From the NCBI GenBank assembly GCA_016297895.1, contig JAEDFS010000023.1, forward strand, positions 1-30,997: 30,997 bases of DNA. Reading direction: 5' to 3'. The number at the start of each line of letters is the position of its first letter. The first letter of the stretch is position 1. Origin of the DNA: Marvinbryantia sp. GTDB lineage: Bacteria > Bacillota > Clostridia > Lachnospirales > Lachnospiraceae. The position numbers and the translations under genes were made by a program. The notes beneath the pieces are model-generated. The model was given only the letters and a program-made list of their open reading frames with translations, did not search any database and was not told the DNA's origin. Shown piece by piece: positions 1 through 7,682 of the stretch.

Positions 1-73
1 CGCTGTTATCTTCTATTGTCATATCATGTAATAAACGGTTATTCTTCCAGAGTTTGCCCCATAAACGGAACAT
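1..73 (-). CDS. Conserved hypothetical protein, N-terminal fragment (runs off window)
   Basis: An open frame starts at an ATG at 73 on the minus strand and stays open to the window edge, 24 codons, beginning MFRLWGKLWKNNRLLHDMTI. A good ribosome binding site (GGGAGG, 84-89) lies 10 nt upstream. The opening resembles that of small conserved Lachnospiraceae proteins of unknown function that begin M(F)RLWGK and continue into an acidic region; this resemblance is from memory. It lies 59 nt downstream of the beta-lactamase-like gene on the same strand and could share its transcript. The C-terminus is outside the window, so no function is offered. Confidence 0.6.
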   Translation of the reverse strand, partial: MFRLWGKLWKNNRLLHDMTIEDNS

Positions 74-132
74 ACGATTTTTACCTCCCTATCAAAACTG
101 CCGCAGGGTCTTTGATTGCATATTGTATAGAT

Positions 133-1272
133 CTATTGTGGTGTAGAATTGGTATCAAAAGAGGAAAGCGGCGGTGTCGTAAAATAATCATGAACCAGCC
201 GGGTGATCTCATGAATATGGTCCACTGCGTCTCCGGTATTGGTTAAATTGGTGGACATAATACAGAAAATGTAGTCTCCGTAAGGTGTATAGATGATGGC
301 AGCGTCATTTTCCGTATCATCCACTTCCCCGGTCTTATGGGAAATATGAGTTCCTTCCGGCAGAGAGGCCGGAATTTTATAATTGACTTCCTGCTTATTC
401 AGCAGAGTCTCAAACCGAAAAGACGCAAAATGTGATACCAGTTCTCTATTATAGATCATTTCCAGAAGCCGTCCGCAGTCGGCGGCGGAGGTCTCATTGA
501 TGCGACCGTCACTGACCCAGAGACTGGGATCGGCAATTCCATTGACCTGGCAGGTGTTGGAAAAACCGTGCCGACTGATAAAGTCATTTACCACTTCAAG
601 TCCGTCCTGGAAGGTCTCGCCCGCATCCCCGTCATACAGATACCGGACAAGAACATTGGAGGATTCGTTATCACTGTATACGATCATATCATTGAGAGCT
701 GAGTACAGTCTGTCATCCGGGGTCAGTTCGCCCGTCTCGATTTTTTCATAAATGGTTCCTGCAATATAAAGCTTGATCAGGCTGGCAGATTCCATGGCAT
801 GTTCATTGATCTCCATGGTTTTCCCGGTGGAAAGATCCTTCAGATAGACGGACCAGTCTCCTTGAAAGCTTTCCAGGCGATCCTTGATCTCTTTTTCCAG
901 ATAAGCCCAGGGTACCCGGAAAGGATACGGTTTCCCATTGATGGATACTCTGGAATCTTCCACGGTGATCCTGCCGGAAGGAAGATTGTTCAGGCGGTTC
1001 AGAAAAAAGGAACCGCTTTCCAGATAACAGGGGAAATCTCCGAATATTTCATCCAGCTCCTCATCCGTATAGGGATGCCCCTTCAGGGAATCGAGGAGAG
1101 AGGGACGTTCTTCTTCCCGTTCTGCGATCTTCAGATCACTTCTGATCTCCCGGATATCAGGCCAGGAGGTGCCTGCACTTTTGATATCTGATTCCCGGGT
1201 GTCCGCACAGACCGGTGCGGACAGGAGGGCGGCACAAAGCCCTGCTGCGGGCAGTAAAAAACGTATCTTCAT
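133..1272 (-). CDS. Exported class A beta-lactamase-fold serine hydrolase
   Basis: The 379-aa protein starts with a typical signal peptide (about residues 1-23, ending APVCA). An extension of about 110 residues precedes a penicillin-recognising domain. The domain shows the class A landmarks in order: SxxK (S164-L-I-K167), SDN (200-202) and KTG (313-315), so it is an acyl-serine enzyme acting outside the membrane. The region that normally carries the deacylating glutamate of class A beta-lactamases reads DPSLW near residue 248 and shows no clear ExxLN. A D,D-peptidase-like or other peptidoglycan-linked role is therefore as likely as drug hydrolysis. Length exceeds a plain class A enzyme (about 290 aa) because of the N-terminal extension. 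Start supported by AGGAGC about 7-12 nt upstream. Confidence 0.8.
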   Translation of the reverse strand: MKIRFLLPAAGLCAALLSAPVCADTRESDIKSAGTSWPDIREIRSDLKIAEREEERPSLLDSLKGHPYTDEELDEIFGDFPCYLESGSFFLNRLNNLPSGRITVEDSRVSINGKPYPFRVPWAYLEKEIKDRLESFQGDWSVYLKDLSTGKTMEINEHAMESASLIKLYIAGTIYEKIETGELTPDDRLYSALNDMIVYSDNESSNVLVRYLYDGDAGETFQDGLEVVNDFISRHGFSNTCQVNGIADPSLWVSDGRINETSAADCGRLLEMIYNRELVSHFASFRFETLLNKQEVNYKIPASLPEGTHISHKTGEVDDTENDAAIIYTPYGDYIFCIMSTNLTNTGDAVDHIHEITRLVHDYFTTPPLSSFDTNSTPQ

Positions 1273-1308
1273 TTCATTGCTCCTATGATCCTGCAGATTT
1301 TCTTAACT

Positions 1309-1338
1309 ATCTTACACTAAAGACTCCCGAGTATGCAA
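1309..1338 (-). promoter_or_regulatory. Sigma-A promoter of the beta-lactamase-like gene
   Basis: Reading the minus strand, TTGCAT (1338-1333) and TAAGAT (1314-1309) are 18 nt apart, about 37 nt upstream of the start codon. Fair match to TTGACA/TATAAT; prediction only. Confidence 0.5.
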
Positions 1339-1360
1339 TAGAAAAATATGAGAAAAGGCA

Positions 1361-1389
1361 TTGACAAATGAGTTGACTGGTGATATGGT
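1361..1389 (+). promoter_or_regulatory. Sigma-A promoter of the gntR-ABC(-thi) operon
   Basis: A perfect TTGACA at 1361-1366 is followed after 17 nt by TATGGT at 1384-1389. It lies directly upstream of the operator-like dyad and the gntR start at 1434. Confidence 0.75.
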
Positions 1390-1391
1390 TA

Positions 1392-1405
1392 ATTACATAA
1401 GTAAT
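1392..1405 (+). promoter_or_regulatory. Operator-like inverted repeat ATTAC-ATAA-GTAAT
   Basis: A perfect 5-4-5 inverted repeat begins 2 nt after the -10 box, covering the expected transcription start. Short YtrA-type GntR repressors commonly control their own operon through such dyads, so the gntR product at 1434 is the natural candidate ligand. This assignment is inferred. Confidence 0.55.
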
Positions 1406-1433
1406 GAACCAATAAAGCGGAGGTGATCAGAGC

Positions 1434-1817
1434 GTGAATGAGATCCTGACACAGGAGAAGTCGATTTATATTCAGATCAAAGAAATGGTGGAAAACGATA
1501 TCCTCCGGAATATTCTTCTGGAAGAAGAACGGGTTCCCAGCACCAATGAGCTGGCAAAGCTGTATGCCATCAATCCGGCCACGGCGGCCAAGGGCATCAA
1601 TCTGCTGGTGGATGAAGGGATCCTGTATAAAAAGAGGGGAATTGGAATGTTTGTAGCTGAGGGGGCGAAGAAACAGATTATGGAAAAGCGAAAACGGAAT
1701 TTCTACAATGATTATGTAAAGAGTCTGATGGCAGAGGCGGGAAGCCTCGGAATCACAAAAAAGGAACTGGTCGACATGATCGAAAGATCAGGGGAGGGAG
1801 TAGAAGAACATGAGTAA
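1434..1817 (+). CDS. GntR-family transcriptional regulator, YtrA type
   Basis: A 127-aa protein with a GntR winged helix in its first ~75 residues (SIYIQIKEMVENDIL, then VPSTNELAKLYAINPATA and GILYKKRGIGMFV) and only a short helical tail. That short tail, in place of a ligand-binding domain, defines the YtrA subfamily, which typically controls adjacent ABC exporters. The start is GTG at 1434 with an AGGTGAT-type ribosome site just upstream. Its stop overlaps the ATPase start by 8 nt, so the two are translationally coupled. It probably represses its own operon through the dyad at 1392-1405. Confidence 0.9.
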   Translation: MNEILTQEKSIYIQIKEMVENDILRNILLEEERVPSTNELAKLYAINPATAAKGINLLVDEGILYKKRGIGMFVAEGAKKQIMEKRKRNFYNDYVKSLMAEAGSLGITKKELVDMIERSGEGVEEHE

Positions 1818-2682
1818 ATTAACAGCACAGGGAATCAGAAAATCATATGGAAAACAGGAAGTGCTTCACGGAATCGATCTGGAGCTGGAATCCGGAAAGA
1901 TCTATGGGCTGATCGGCAGAAACGGGGCAGGAAAAACCACCTTGTTATCGATCCTTACGGCACAGAATCCGGCTTCGGCAGGAACCGTTGCCTTCGAGGG
2001 ACAGCCGGTATGGGAGAATCCGTCTGCACTGGAACATCTCTGCTTTTCCAGAGAACTGAATCCCCTGACGGGAAACAATGCCAGCACTTTAAAAGTCAAA
2101 GATTACCTCAAGGTAGCGGCTGCGTTTTTCCCTCACTGGGATGCGGAGATGGCAGAACAGCTGGTAAAAGAATTCGGTCTGGACCGGAAAAAGAGAATCA
2201 GCAAGCTGTCAAAGGGAATGCTTTCCATGGTGACGATCGTTGTGGCGCTGGCAAGCAAAGCAGAGTTTACCTTCCTGGATGAACCGGTGGCGGGGCTGGA
2301 TGTGGTGGCCAGGGAACGGTTTTATCAGCTTCTGGTGGAAGAATTTTCAGAGAGCGGACGTACCTTTCTGGTATCGACCCATATCATTGAGGAAGCGGCG
2401 GATATTTTTGAAGAAGTGATCATGGTGGATCAGGGGCATATTTTATTGAAAGAAAATACCCAGGATCTTTTGGAGAGAAGTTATCATATCAGCGGCCATG
2501 AGGAGGAAGTAGACCGGGCAACAGAGGGAATGAAGGTGCATCATGAGGAACATCTGGGGCGCAGCAAAGGTGTTACGGTGTTGCTTGATCCCGGTCAGGA
2601 ATTTCCGAAAGACTGTGACGTCAGCATACAGAAGCCAAGCCTGCAGAAACTATTTGTGGCGCTGTGCGGGGAGGAATCATAA
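1810..2682 (+). CDS. ABC transporter ATP-binding protein
   Basis: A 290-aa ATPase of the YtrB/CcmA type. It has Walker A GRNGAGKT (36-43), the signature variant LSKGM in place of LSGGQ, Walker B ending FLDEP, and the H-loop in STHIIEE. After residue ~220 a small C-terminal domain follows. It should drive transport through the membrane proteins at 2683 and 3372. The substrate cannot be read from sequence; related YtrA-controlled exporters often respond to cell-envelope stress or antibiotics. It overlaps gntR by 8 nt, and its stop touches the next start. Confidence 0.92.
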   Translation: MSKLTAQGIRKSYGKQEVLHGIDLELESGKIYGLIGRNGAGKTTLLSILTAQNPASAGTVAFEGQPVWENPSALEHLCFSRELNPLTGNNASTLKVKDYLKVAAAFFPHWDAEMAEQLVKEFGLDRKKRISKLSKGMLSMVTIVVALASKAEFTFLDEPVAGLDVVARERFYQLLVEEFSESGRTFLVSTHIIEEAADIFEEVIMVDQGHILLKENTQDLLERSYHISGHEEEVDRATEGMKVHHEEHLGRSKGVTVLLDPGQEFPKDCDVSIQKPSLQKLFVALCGEES

Positions 2683-3354
2683 ATGAGGACAGAGAAAAAA
2701 AGATGGTTGTTCTGGGGAGAAAATTTTTGGGAGACTCTGGGAATTGCAGCGGCCGGAGCCCTGGGAATCGGACTTGTACAGGCGGGAAAAGGTGTATTCA
2801 CAGGAAATGCAGGTGAGTGGCTGCTCCTCATCCTTCAGCTTTATCCCTATTATCTTTTCCTGGCAGGAGTCTTTGTTCTGATGATGGTGATCATTGGGTA
2901 TTTTCAGCTGATGATCTCCGTTATGATTTCCATGAATGCGACCAGAAGATCGGTGATCCGGGAGCTTTGGCTGAACATTGCCGCTGTGAACCTGGTCTAT
3001 ATTCTGATTGCGGCACTGATCTGGAAGCTGGTACCCGGAGATGTATCGGAAGGAGGCCTTCAGCTTCTGCCGCTTCTCGGAGGCGGGACATTCATGCTGT
3101 CTGCAGTGTTTTTGCTCTTTGGCGGTGTAGCTGTCAGATGGGGTAAGGTTGGAAAGGTGATCTTTGTGATTTTAAGCATGTCAGCCGGAGCCCTGATCGG
3201 ATTTACCGTTGCGGTCAATCCGGACATTGCAGAGCTGGCGCAGACCCTGCCGGGAAACAGTTTTGGCTGGATCCTGGGTCTTGGAGTGATCCTTTACCTG
3301 GCAGCGGGATTTTTTGTGAGAAAAATGACAGCCCGGATGGAAGTCAGGGTTTAG
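2683..3354 (+). CDS. Polytopic membrane protein, probable ABC permease subunit
   Basis: A 223-aa hydrophobic protein with about six predicted membrane spans (near residues 20-40, 43-72, 95-115, 125-147, 155-175 and 190-212). It starts immediately after the ATPase stop, with GGGGAGG as ribosome site inside the ATPase end. No family motif is recognisable. Its place between an ABC ATPase and a second membrane protein makes it the likely permease half. The function is inferred from context. Confidence 0.75.
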   Translation: MRTEKKRWLFWGENFWETLGIAAAGALGIGLVQAGKGVFTGNAGEWLLLILQLYPYYLFLAGVFVLMMVIIGYFQLMISVMISMNATRRSVIRELWLNIAAVNLVYILIAALIWKLVPGDVSEGGLQLLPLLGGGTFMLSAVFLLFGGVAVRWGKVGKVIFVILSMSAGALIGFTVAVNPDIAELAQTLPGNSFGWILGLGVILYLAAGFFVRKMTARMEVRV

Positions 3355-3371
3355 CATACGGGAGGAAAGCT

Positions 3372-4091
3372 ATGAAAGATACGATCAAAAAACAGTTTCA
3401 TCTTATGACGGAAGACTGGATCCTGGGCGGCGTTCTGATCCTGGGTGGATTCCTGGTTGGGCAGATCCTGCATGCGCTGATCCTTCATACGGATCCTACA
3501 GCGACGCACAGTGTCCCTCTGGGATCGATTCTGGCAGCCGCAGCGGCAGTGGTTTTCGTGATCATGGAATCGACCAGTTCCATTCGCACTCTGTTTCATA
3601 TGGAAGTGTCGATGGGATGCACCAGGAAAAGATTTTATGTTTCTTTTTTCACGGTTCAGCTTACATCCTGTGCGGCTGCGTTCCTCCTCCTTTTGTTCCT
3701 GGCATGGATAGAGAATGATTTGAATGCCTGGCTGTATCCGGGTCTTGCGGCGAAATTGGATTTTATGGAAGGGCTGCTGAAATGGGGAGTGCCGGCGGCA
3801 CTGGCAGTGACGACTGTGGGAGATTTCTGCGGTACGCTTCTGATGAGGTTTGGCAGGACTGCATTTTGGATTCTTTGGGCCGTGTGGATGCTCCTGTGTG
3901 TGGGATTCCCTCAGGTCCATGATGCCATAGAGGAAGCACCGGGCTCCTTTTTCGGAGTGCTGGGCATGCGGATCCTGGAGATGACAGGAAAGGTGCCGAC
4001 AGGCGGGTGGATGGCTCTGCTGGCGGCGGCAGTGATCGGATGTGCTGTCGGGGCCTGGCAGATCATCCGGAAACAGGAAGTGATTTCCTGA
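3372..4091 (+). CDS. Polytopic membrane protein, probable second ABC permease subunit
   Basis: A 239-aa membrane protein starting 17 nt after the previous gene with a GGGAGG ribosome site. Predicted spans lie near residues 18-38, 47-68, 90-112, 135-155, 160-182 and 210-230. The stretch SSSIRTLFHMEVSMGCTRKR resembles the region of bacterial exporter permeases where a cytoplasmic loop contacts the ATPase (small residue followed by TRK/R); this is suggestive only. With the preceding protein it would form a heterodimeric exporter under GntR control. Confidence 0.7.
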   Translation: MKDTIKKQFHLMTEDWILGGVLILGGFLVGQILHALILHTDPTATHSVPLGSILAAAAAVVFVIMESTSSIRTLFHMEVSMGCTRKRFYVSFFTVQLTSCAAAFLLLLFLAWIENDLNAWLYPGLAAKLDFMEGLLKWGVPAALAVTTVGDFCGTLLMRFGRTAFWILWAVWMLLCVGFPQVHDAIEEAPGSFFGVLGMRILEMTGKVPTGGWMALLAAAVIGCAVGAWQIIRKQEVIS

Positions 4092-4157
4092 GTGATTTTT
4101 TTCGTGCGCTTTTTGGTGTACACGACAGTATCAAAAATCTGGAGGAGAAAAGTGAAT

Positions 4158-4676
4158 ATGAAAGTAAATGTAAAAAAACTGGCAGTAGCGGCAATGATGG
4201 TTGCAGTAGGATTTGGCCTGTCCGGATTTTCTTTCCCGGTAGGAGCTTCCAAATGTTTCCCGATCCAGCATCTGGTGAATGTGCTCACCGGTGTGATCCT
4301 GGGACCCTGGTATGCGGTGGCTTCCGCATTTTGCATTTCCCTGCTGCGTAATCTGGCAGGGACGGGAAGTCTTCTGGCATTTCCGGGAAGTATGATCGGG
4401 GCATTCTGCTGCGGCATGATCTATCGTTATACGAAGAAGCCGGCAGCAGCCTATGCAGGAGAGATCATCGGCACCGGAATCATAGGCGGAATCGTGTGCT
4501 ATCCGGTGGCAACACTGCTGATGGGAAAAGAAGCTGCTGTTTTTGCCTATGTGCTTCCGTTCCTGGTGAGTACAGCAGGAGGAACAGCCATTGCGGCAAT
4601 TCTGCTGGCAGCTCTTTATAAATCGGGTGCAATGAAGTACGTAAACGAAATTCTGGCGGAGAGAACAGAACAATGA
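4158..4676 (+). CDS. thiW: ThiW, ECF-type S component for a thiazole precursor of thiamine
   Basis: A 172-aa integral membrane protein with five or six hydrophobic spans. Its opening LAVAAMMVAVGFGLSGFSFP, followed by GASKCFPIQHLVNVLTGVIL, is characteristic of ThiW, the substrate-binding subunit thought to import hydroxyethylthiazole with a shared ECF energy module. I chose ATG 4158; GTG 4152, six nt closer to GGAGG at 4141-4145, is an equally possible start. The frame is open back to 4092 but lacks a ribosome site there. It is the first gene of thiW-thiM-thiE-thiD and overlaps thiM by 4 nt. No TPP riboswitch is visible in the 60 nt upstream. Confidence 0.85.
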   Translation: MKVNVKKLAVAAMMVAVGFGLSGFSFPVGASKCFPIQHLVNVLTGVILGPWYAVASAFCISLLRNLAGTGSLLAFPGSMIGAFCCGMIYRYTKKPAAAYAGEIIGTGIIGGIVCYPVATLLMGKEAAVFAYVLPFLVSTAGGTAIAAILLAALYKSGAMKYVNEILAERTEQ

Positions 4677-5461
4677 CAGACTGGAGAGAAAAATGGGAAC
4701 AGCGGATCCTGGAGATTCCGGAAAGAATCCGAAAACAGCGTCCTCTGGTTCATATGATACCGAATTCGGTGACAGTTTCCCTGTGTACAGACGGGCTTTC
4801 TGCATTGGGAGCCCGCCCTCTGATGGCAAAGGCACCGGAGGAAATGGAAGAGATCGTCTCCTATGCAGACGCTCTTGTGGTCAATATGGGACAGCCGGAC
4901 GCAGAAAAATTAAAAGCGGCAGAGATCGCACTCAGGACGGCAGAGAAAAGAAAGATGCCCATTGTCTGGGACCCGGTGGGAGCCGGAGCCAGCAGATACC
5001 GAAAGGATGCATGCCGGAAGCTTCTGTGCCTTCCCTGGACGGGCATCGTAAAAGGAAACCGCAGTGAGATTGCCGCACTTCAGACAGAGCTGCTTCCCCA
5101 TCACGGCATTGACGCTGTGGGAGAAGTAGTGGTACAATACCATGCAGAAGATCAGCGTATCTGGGCCGTTTCCGGAAAAGAAGATGTGGTGTTTTCCAAA
5201 CAGGAGCACTGGCATCTGTCACATGAAGGAGAGAAAAAACTGAATCTTACCGGAACCGGGTGTCTGACAGGAGCAGTCATGGGAGCCTGCCATGCAGTGG
5301 AAAAGGACCCAAAAGTGGCGGCCATGGCGGCATTTGTAATTATGGCTTCTGCCGGGAGAGAGGCAGGAAAACAGGATGGATATGGAAGCCAGAAAACAGC
5401 CCTCCTGGATGCGCTTACGAACATTTCGGAAACGGTTGAGAATACCCTTCTGAAATGTTGA
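4673..5461 (+). CDS. thiM: Hydroxyethylthiazole kinase
   Basis: The 262-aa enzyme phosphorylates 4-methyl-5-(2-hydroxyethyl)thiazole in thiamine salvage. It has the ribokinase-like fold signatures PLVHMIPNSVTVSLCTDGLS near the N-terminus, VWDPVGAGASRYR, IVKGNRSEI and the anion-hole/catalytic LTGTGCLTGAVMG. Length is normal for ThiM. ATGA overlap with thiW shows coupling; the frame runs 7 nt past the first possible start of the next gene. Confidence 0.95.
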   Translation: MTDWREKWEQRILEIPERIRKQRPLVHMIPNSVTVSLCTDGLSALGARPLMAKAPEEMEEIVSYADALVVNMGQPDAEKLKAAEIALRTAEKRKMPIVWDPVGAGASRYRKDACRKLLCLPWTGIVKGNRSEIAALQTELLPHHGIDAVGEVVVQYHAEDQRIWAVSGKEDVVFSKQEHWHLSHEGEKKLNLTGTGCLTGAVMGACHAVEKDPKVAAMAAFVIMASAGREAGKQDGYGSQKTALLDALTNISETVENTLLKC

Positions 5462-5490
5462 CTGGAATTCTGAATGGAGGAAATGGCAGA

Positions 5491-6105
5491 ATGAACTGGA
5501 ACGGATGTCTTTATCTGATCGCAGATTTTTCTTATGGAGAGGAACGGATCCTGCGGGCCTTACAATGCGGGGTGGATGTGATCCAATTGCGGGAGAAAAA
5601 TATTTCTTCCCGGGAGTACTGGGAGCGGGCAGTGCGTATGCGGCAGCTGACCAGGCAATATCCCACCACCTTTATCGTCAATGACAGGCTTGATATCGCA
5701 CTTCTTTCGGAGGCAGACGGCGTGCATCTGGGACAGTCGGATGTTCCGGCAGGGGAGGCAAGGAAAATCCTTGGTCCGGATAAGATCATCGGAGCCACGG
5801 CAAGAACTGCAGAGCAGGCGGTAAAAGCGGCAGAAGAGGGCGTGGATTATCTTGGAAGCGGCGCCTGGTTTACCACAGATACCAAAAAAGATGCGGTATT
5901 GATCCAGGAAGAGGAGTACCGCAGAATTCTGGAAAAAAGCGGGCTGCCCAATGTGGCCATCGGCGGAATCACTCCTGAAAACTGCACAAGACCTCTGGAA
6001 TGCGGTGCCCCCGGAATTGCGGTATCGGCAGGGATCCTGAAAGGGGATATTGAAGAAAATATCGCAGAGTTTCGAAGAAAGTTGAGCCGGAGGGTGGGAA
6101 TATGA
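5491..6105 (+). CDS. thiE: Thiamine-phosphate synthase
   Basis: A 204-aa TIM-barrel enzyme joining HMP-pyrophosphate with thiazole phosphate to give thiamine phosphate. Signatures are DVIQLREKN, FIVNDRLDIAL, DGVHLGQSD, YLGSGAWFTTDTK and NVAIGGI. The usual phosphate-loop sequence is LGxGPxFxTxTK, so this copy is slightly divergent there (SGAWFTTDTK). ATG 5491 is preferred because GGAGG lies at 5476-5480; an in-frame upstream start at 5455 would overlap thiM but lacks a site. It overlaps thiD by ATGA. Confidence 0.93.
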   Translation: MNWNGCLYLIADFSYGEERILRALQCGVDVIQLREKNISSREYWERAVRMRQLTRQYPTTFIVNDRLDIALLSEADGVHLGQSDVPAGEARKILGPDKIIGATARTAEQAVKAAEEGVDYLGSGAWFTTDTKKDAVLIQEEEYRRILEKSGLPNVAIGGITPENCTRPLECGAPGIAVSAGILKGDIEENIAEFRRKLSRRVGI

Positions 6106-6911
6106 AGATGAAAACTGCACTTACTATTGCCGGAAGTGATTCCAGCGGAGGAGCCGGTATCCAGGCAGATATTAAGACCATGACGGTAAACGGGGTGTTT
6201 GCCATGAGCGCCATCACAGCGCTGACGGCGCAGAATACGCTGGGAGTCACGGGAATCATGGAGGTCTCACCGGAGTTCTTGAAGCAGCAGATAGATGCAG
6301 TGTTTACGGATATCCGTCCCGATGCTGTGAAGATCGGTATGGTGTCTTCCGGAAAACTGATCCGGGTGATCGCAGAGTGCCTGCGGGAATATCGGGCGGA
6401 ACATATCGTGGTGGATCCGGTCATGGTGGCAACCAGCGGCTCCAGGTTGATCAGCGAGGAAGCTATCGAGGTCCTGAAGGAAGAACTTCTTCCTCTGGCA
6501 GAAGTCATTACGCCCAATATTCCGGAAGCGGAAGTATTGTGGGGCAGATCCATTTCTGCGGCAGAAGAGATGGAGCAGGCGGCAAAGGAGATCGGCGAAG
6601 CTTATCAATGTGCCGTTCTCTGCAAAGGAGGCCATCAGATACATGATGCCAACGATCTTCTTTATGAAAGAGGAAAGAATATCTGGTTTTACGGAAAACG
6701 GATCGATAATCCCAATACCCACGGCACAGGCTGTACCTTATCCAGTGCTATCGCATCCAATCTGGCCAAGGGATATTCCCTGGAGCAGTCCGTGCAGTAT
6801 GCGAAAAATTTTATTTCCGGTGCACTGGGGGCCATGCTGGATCTTGGAAAAGGCAGCGGGCCTATGAATCACGGATTTGCGGTAGAAGGGGAATACAGAG
6901 AAGAAAGATAA
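6102..6911 (+). CDS. thiD: Hydroxymethylpyrimidine/phosphomethylpyrimidine kinase
   Basis: A 269-aa ribokinase-fold enzyme carrying out the two phosphorylations of hydroxymethylpyrimidine. Diagnostic sequences are TIAGSDSSGGAGIQADIKTM at the N-terminus, VVDPVMVATSGSRL, ITPNIPEAEVL and the catalytic NTHGTGCTLSSAIASN. Last gene of the thi operon. With thiW and thiM upstream and no thiC or thiG here, this locus supports salvage; de novo genes could lie elsewhere. Confidence 0.95.
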   Translation: MKMKTALTIAGSDSSGGAGIQADIKTMTVNGVFAMSAITALTAQNTLGVTGIMEVSPEFLKQQIDAVFTDIRPDAVKIGMVSSGKLIRVIAECLREYRAEHIVVDPVMVATSGSRLISEEAIEVLKEELLPLAEVITPNIPEAEVLWGRSISAAEEMEQAAKEIGEAYQCAVLCKGGHQIHDANDLLYERGKNIWFYGKRIDNPNTHGTGCTLSSAIASNLAKGYSLEQSVQYAKNFISGALGAMLDLGKGSGPMNHGFAVEGEYREER

Positions 6912-6917
6912 AGTCTT

Positions 6918-6946
6918 GCTTTTCCTTAAGATTCAGGATATAATCA
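6918..6946 (+). promoter_or_regulatory. Sigma-A promoter of the pab operon
   Basis: TTGCTT (6918-6923) and a perfect TATAAT (6941-6946) are exactly 17 nt apart. Transcription would begin near 6953 and read through the hairpin at 6995-7040 before reaching pabA. Confidence 0.65.
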
Positions 6947-6994
6947 GGAAAAAGAACAGGAAAAGATAAAAACACAGATTACGGACCTGAAAGG

Positions 6995-7040
6995 GGATAA
7001 CGACTGTGGCATTTGATATGCCCGCCGTTATCCTTTTTTT
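6995..7040 (+). terminator. Intrinsic terminator hairpin in the pab leader
   Basis: GGATAACG (6995-7002) pairs with CGTTATCC (7026-7033), with an inner stem GGCAT/ATGCC (7008-7012 with 7018-7022), followed by seven T residues (7034-7040). It may simply end thi transcription. Because the promoter at 6918 lies upstream of it, it may also act as an attenuator for pabA. Confidence 0.75.
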
Positions 7041-7076
7041 GTAAAAAAAATTGCTCTGAAAGCGAGGAGATAAGAC

Positions 7077-7655
7077 ATGTATCTGATGATCGACAATTAT
7101 GATTCTTTTGTATATAATCTGAAGGCTTATTTTGAGGAATTGGGACAGGAAATACTGGTAAAGAGAAGCGATGAGATCACCCTCAGGGAAATTGAAGCGA
7201 TGGAGCCCGAGGCTCTGGTGATCTCGCCGGGACCGAAGCGGCCCTGGGATGCAGAACTTTCGGTGGCTGCGGTGAACAGGCTGAAAAGCAGGATCCCGAT
7301 TCTTGGAATCTGCCTCGGACATCAGATCATTGGCTATACCGCAGGCGCCGGAGTGGAAAAGGGAGTGCGGCCCATGCATGGAAAGGTGACATCGGTGGTA
7401 CATACCGGCAGAGGGTTATTTCGGGGGTTGCCCGAAAATATGAAGGTGACCAGGTACCATTCTCTTGTGGTGAAGGAAGAAACGCTGCCGCCGGATTACC
7501 GGGTAGATGCCTGGGCAGCAGACGGGGCGGTAATGGCGATCTCTCATCGGTATCAGCCGCTGTTTGGCATTCAGTTTCATCCGGAGGCTGTGCTGACGGA
7601 GTATGGGCATGAACTTTTGCATAATTTTATCGATATTGTGAAAAGTAAAGGTTAG
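7077..7655 (+). CDS. pabA: Aminodeoxychorismate synthase, glutamine amidotransferase subunit
   Basis: A 192-aa class I glutamine amidotransferase. It has the opening MIDNYDSFVYNL, the nucleophile in GICLGHQ (Cys79) and the histidine/glutamate pair in FGIQFHPEA near the C-terminus. It supplies ammonia to PabB. TrpG proteins look alike, but the partner gene is a clear pabB and pabC follows, so PabA is the better name; dual use for anthranilate synthesis cannot be excluded. Ribosome site GCGAGGAG precedes the start. Confidence 0.92.
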   Translation: MYLMIDNYDSFVYNLKAYFEELGQEILVKRSDEITLREIEAMEPEALVISPGPKRPWDAELSVAAVNRLKSRIPILGICLGHQIIGYTAGAGVEKGVRPMHGKVTSVVHTGRGLFRGLPENMKVTRYHSLVVKEETLPPDYRVDAWAADGAVMAISHRYQPLFGIQFHPEAVLTEYGHELLHNFIDIVKSKG

Positions 7656-7682
7656 AGCGTTCAGGGAGGAGATCAGACGAAT

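Noticed and set aside
497..1191. Plus-strand open frames opposite the beta-lactamase-like gene
   Set aside because: They have no ribosome sites or family motifs and lie antisense to a gene with a full set of catalytic motifs.
4092..4157. TPP riboswitch or new promoter before thiW
   Set aside because: None of the conserved aptamer segments and no convincing -35/-10 pair are present in this 60-nt stretch.
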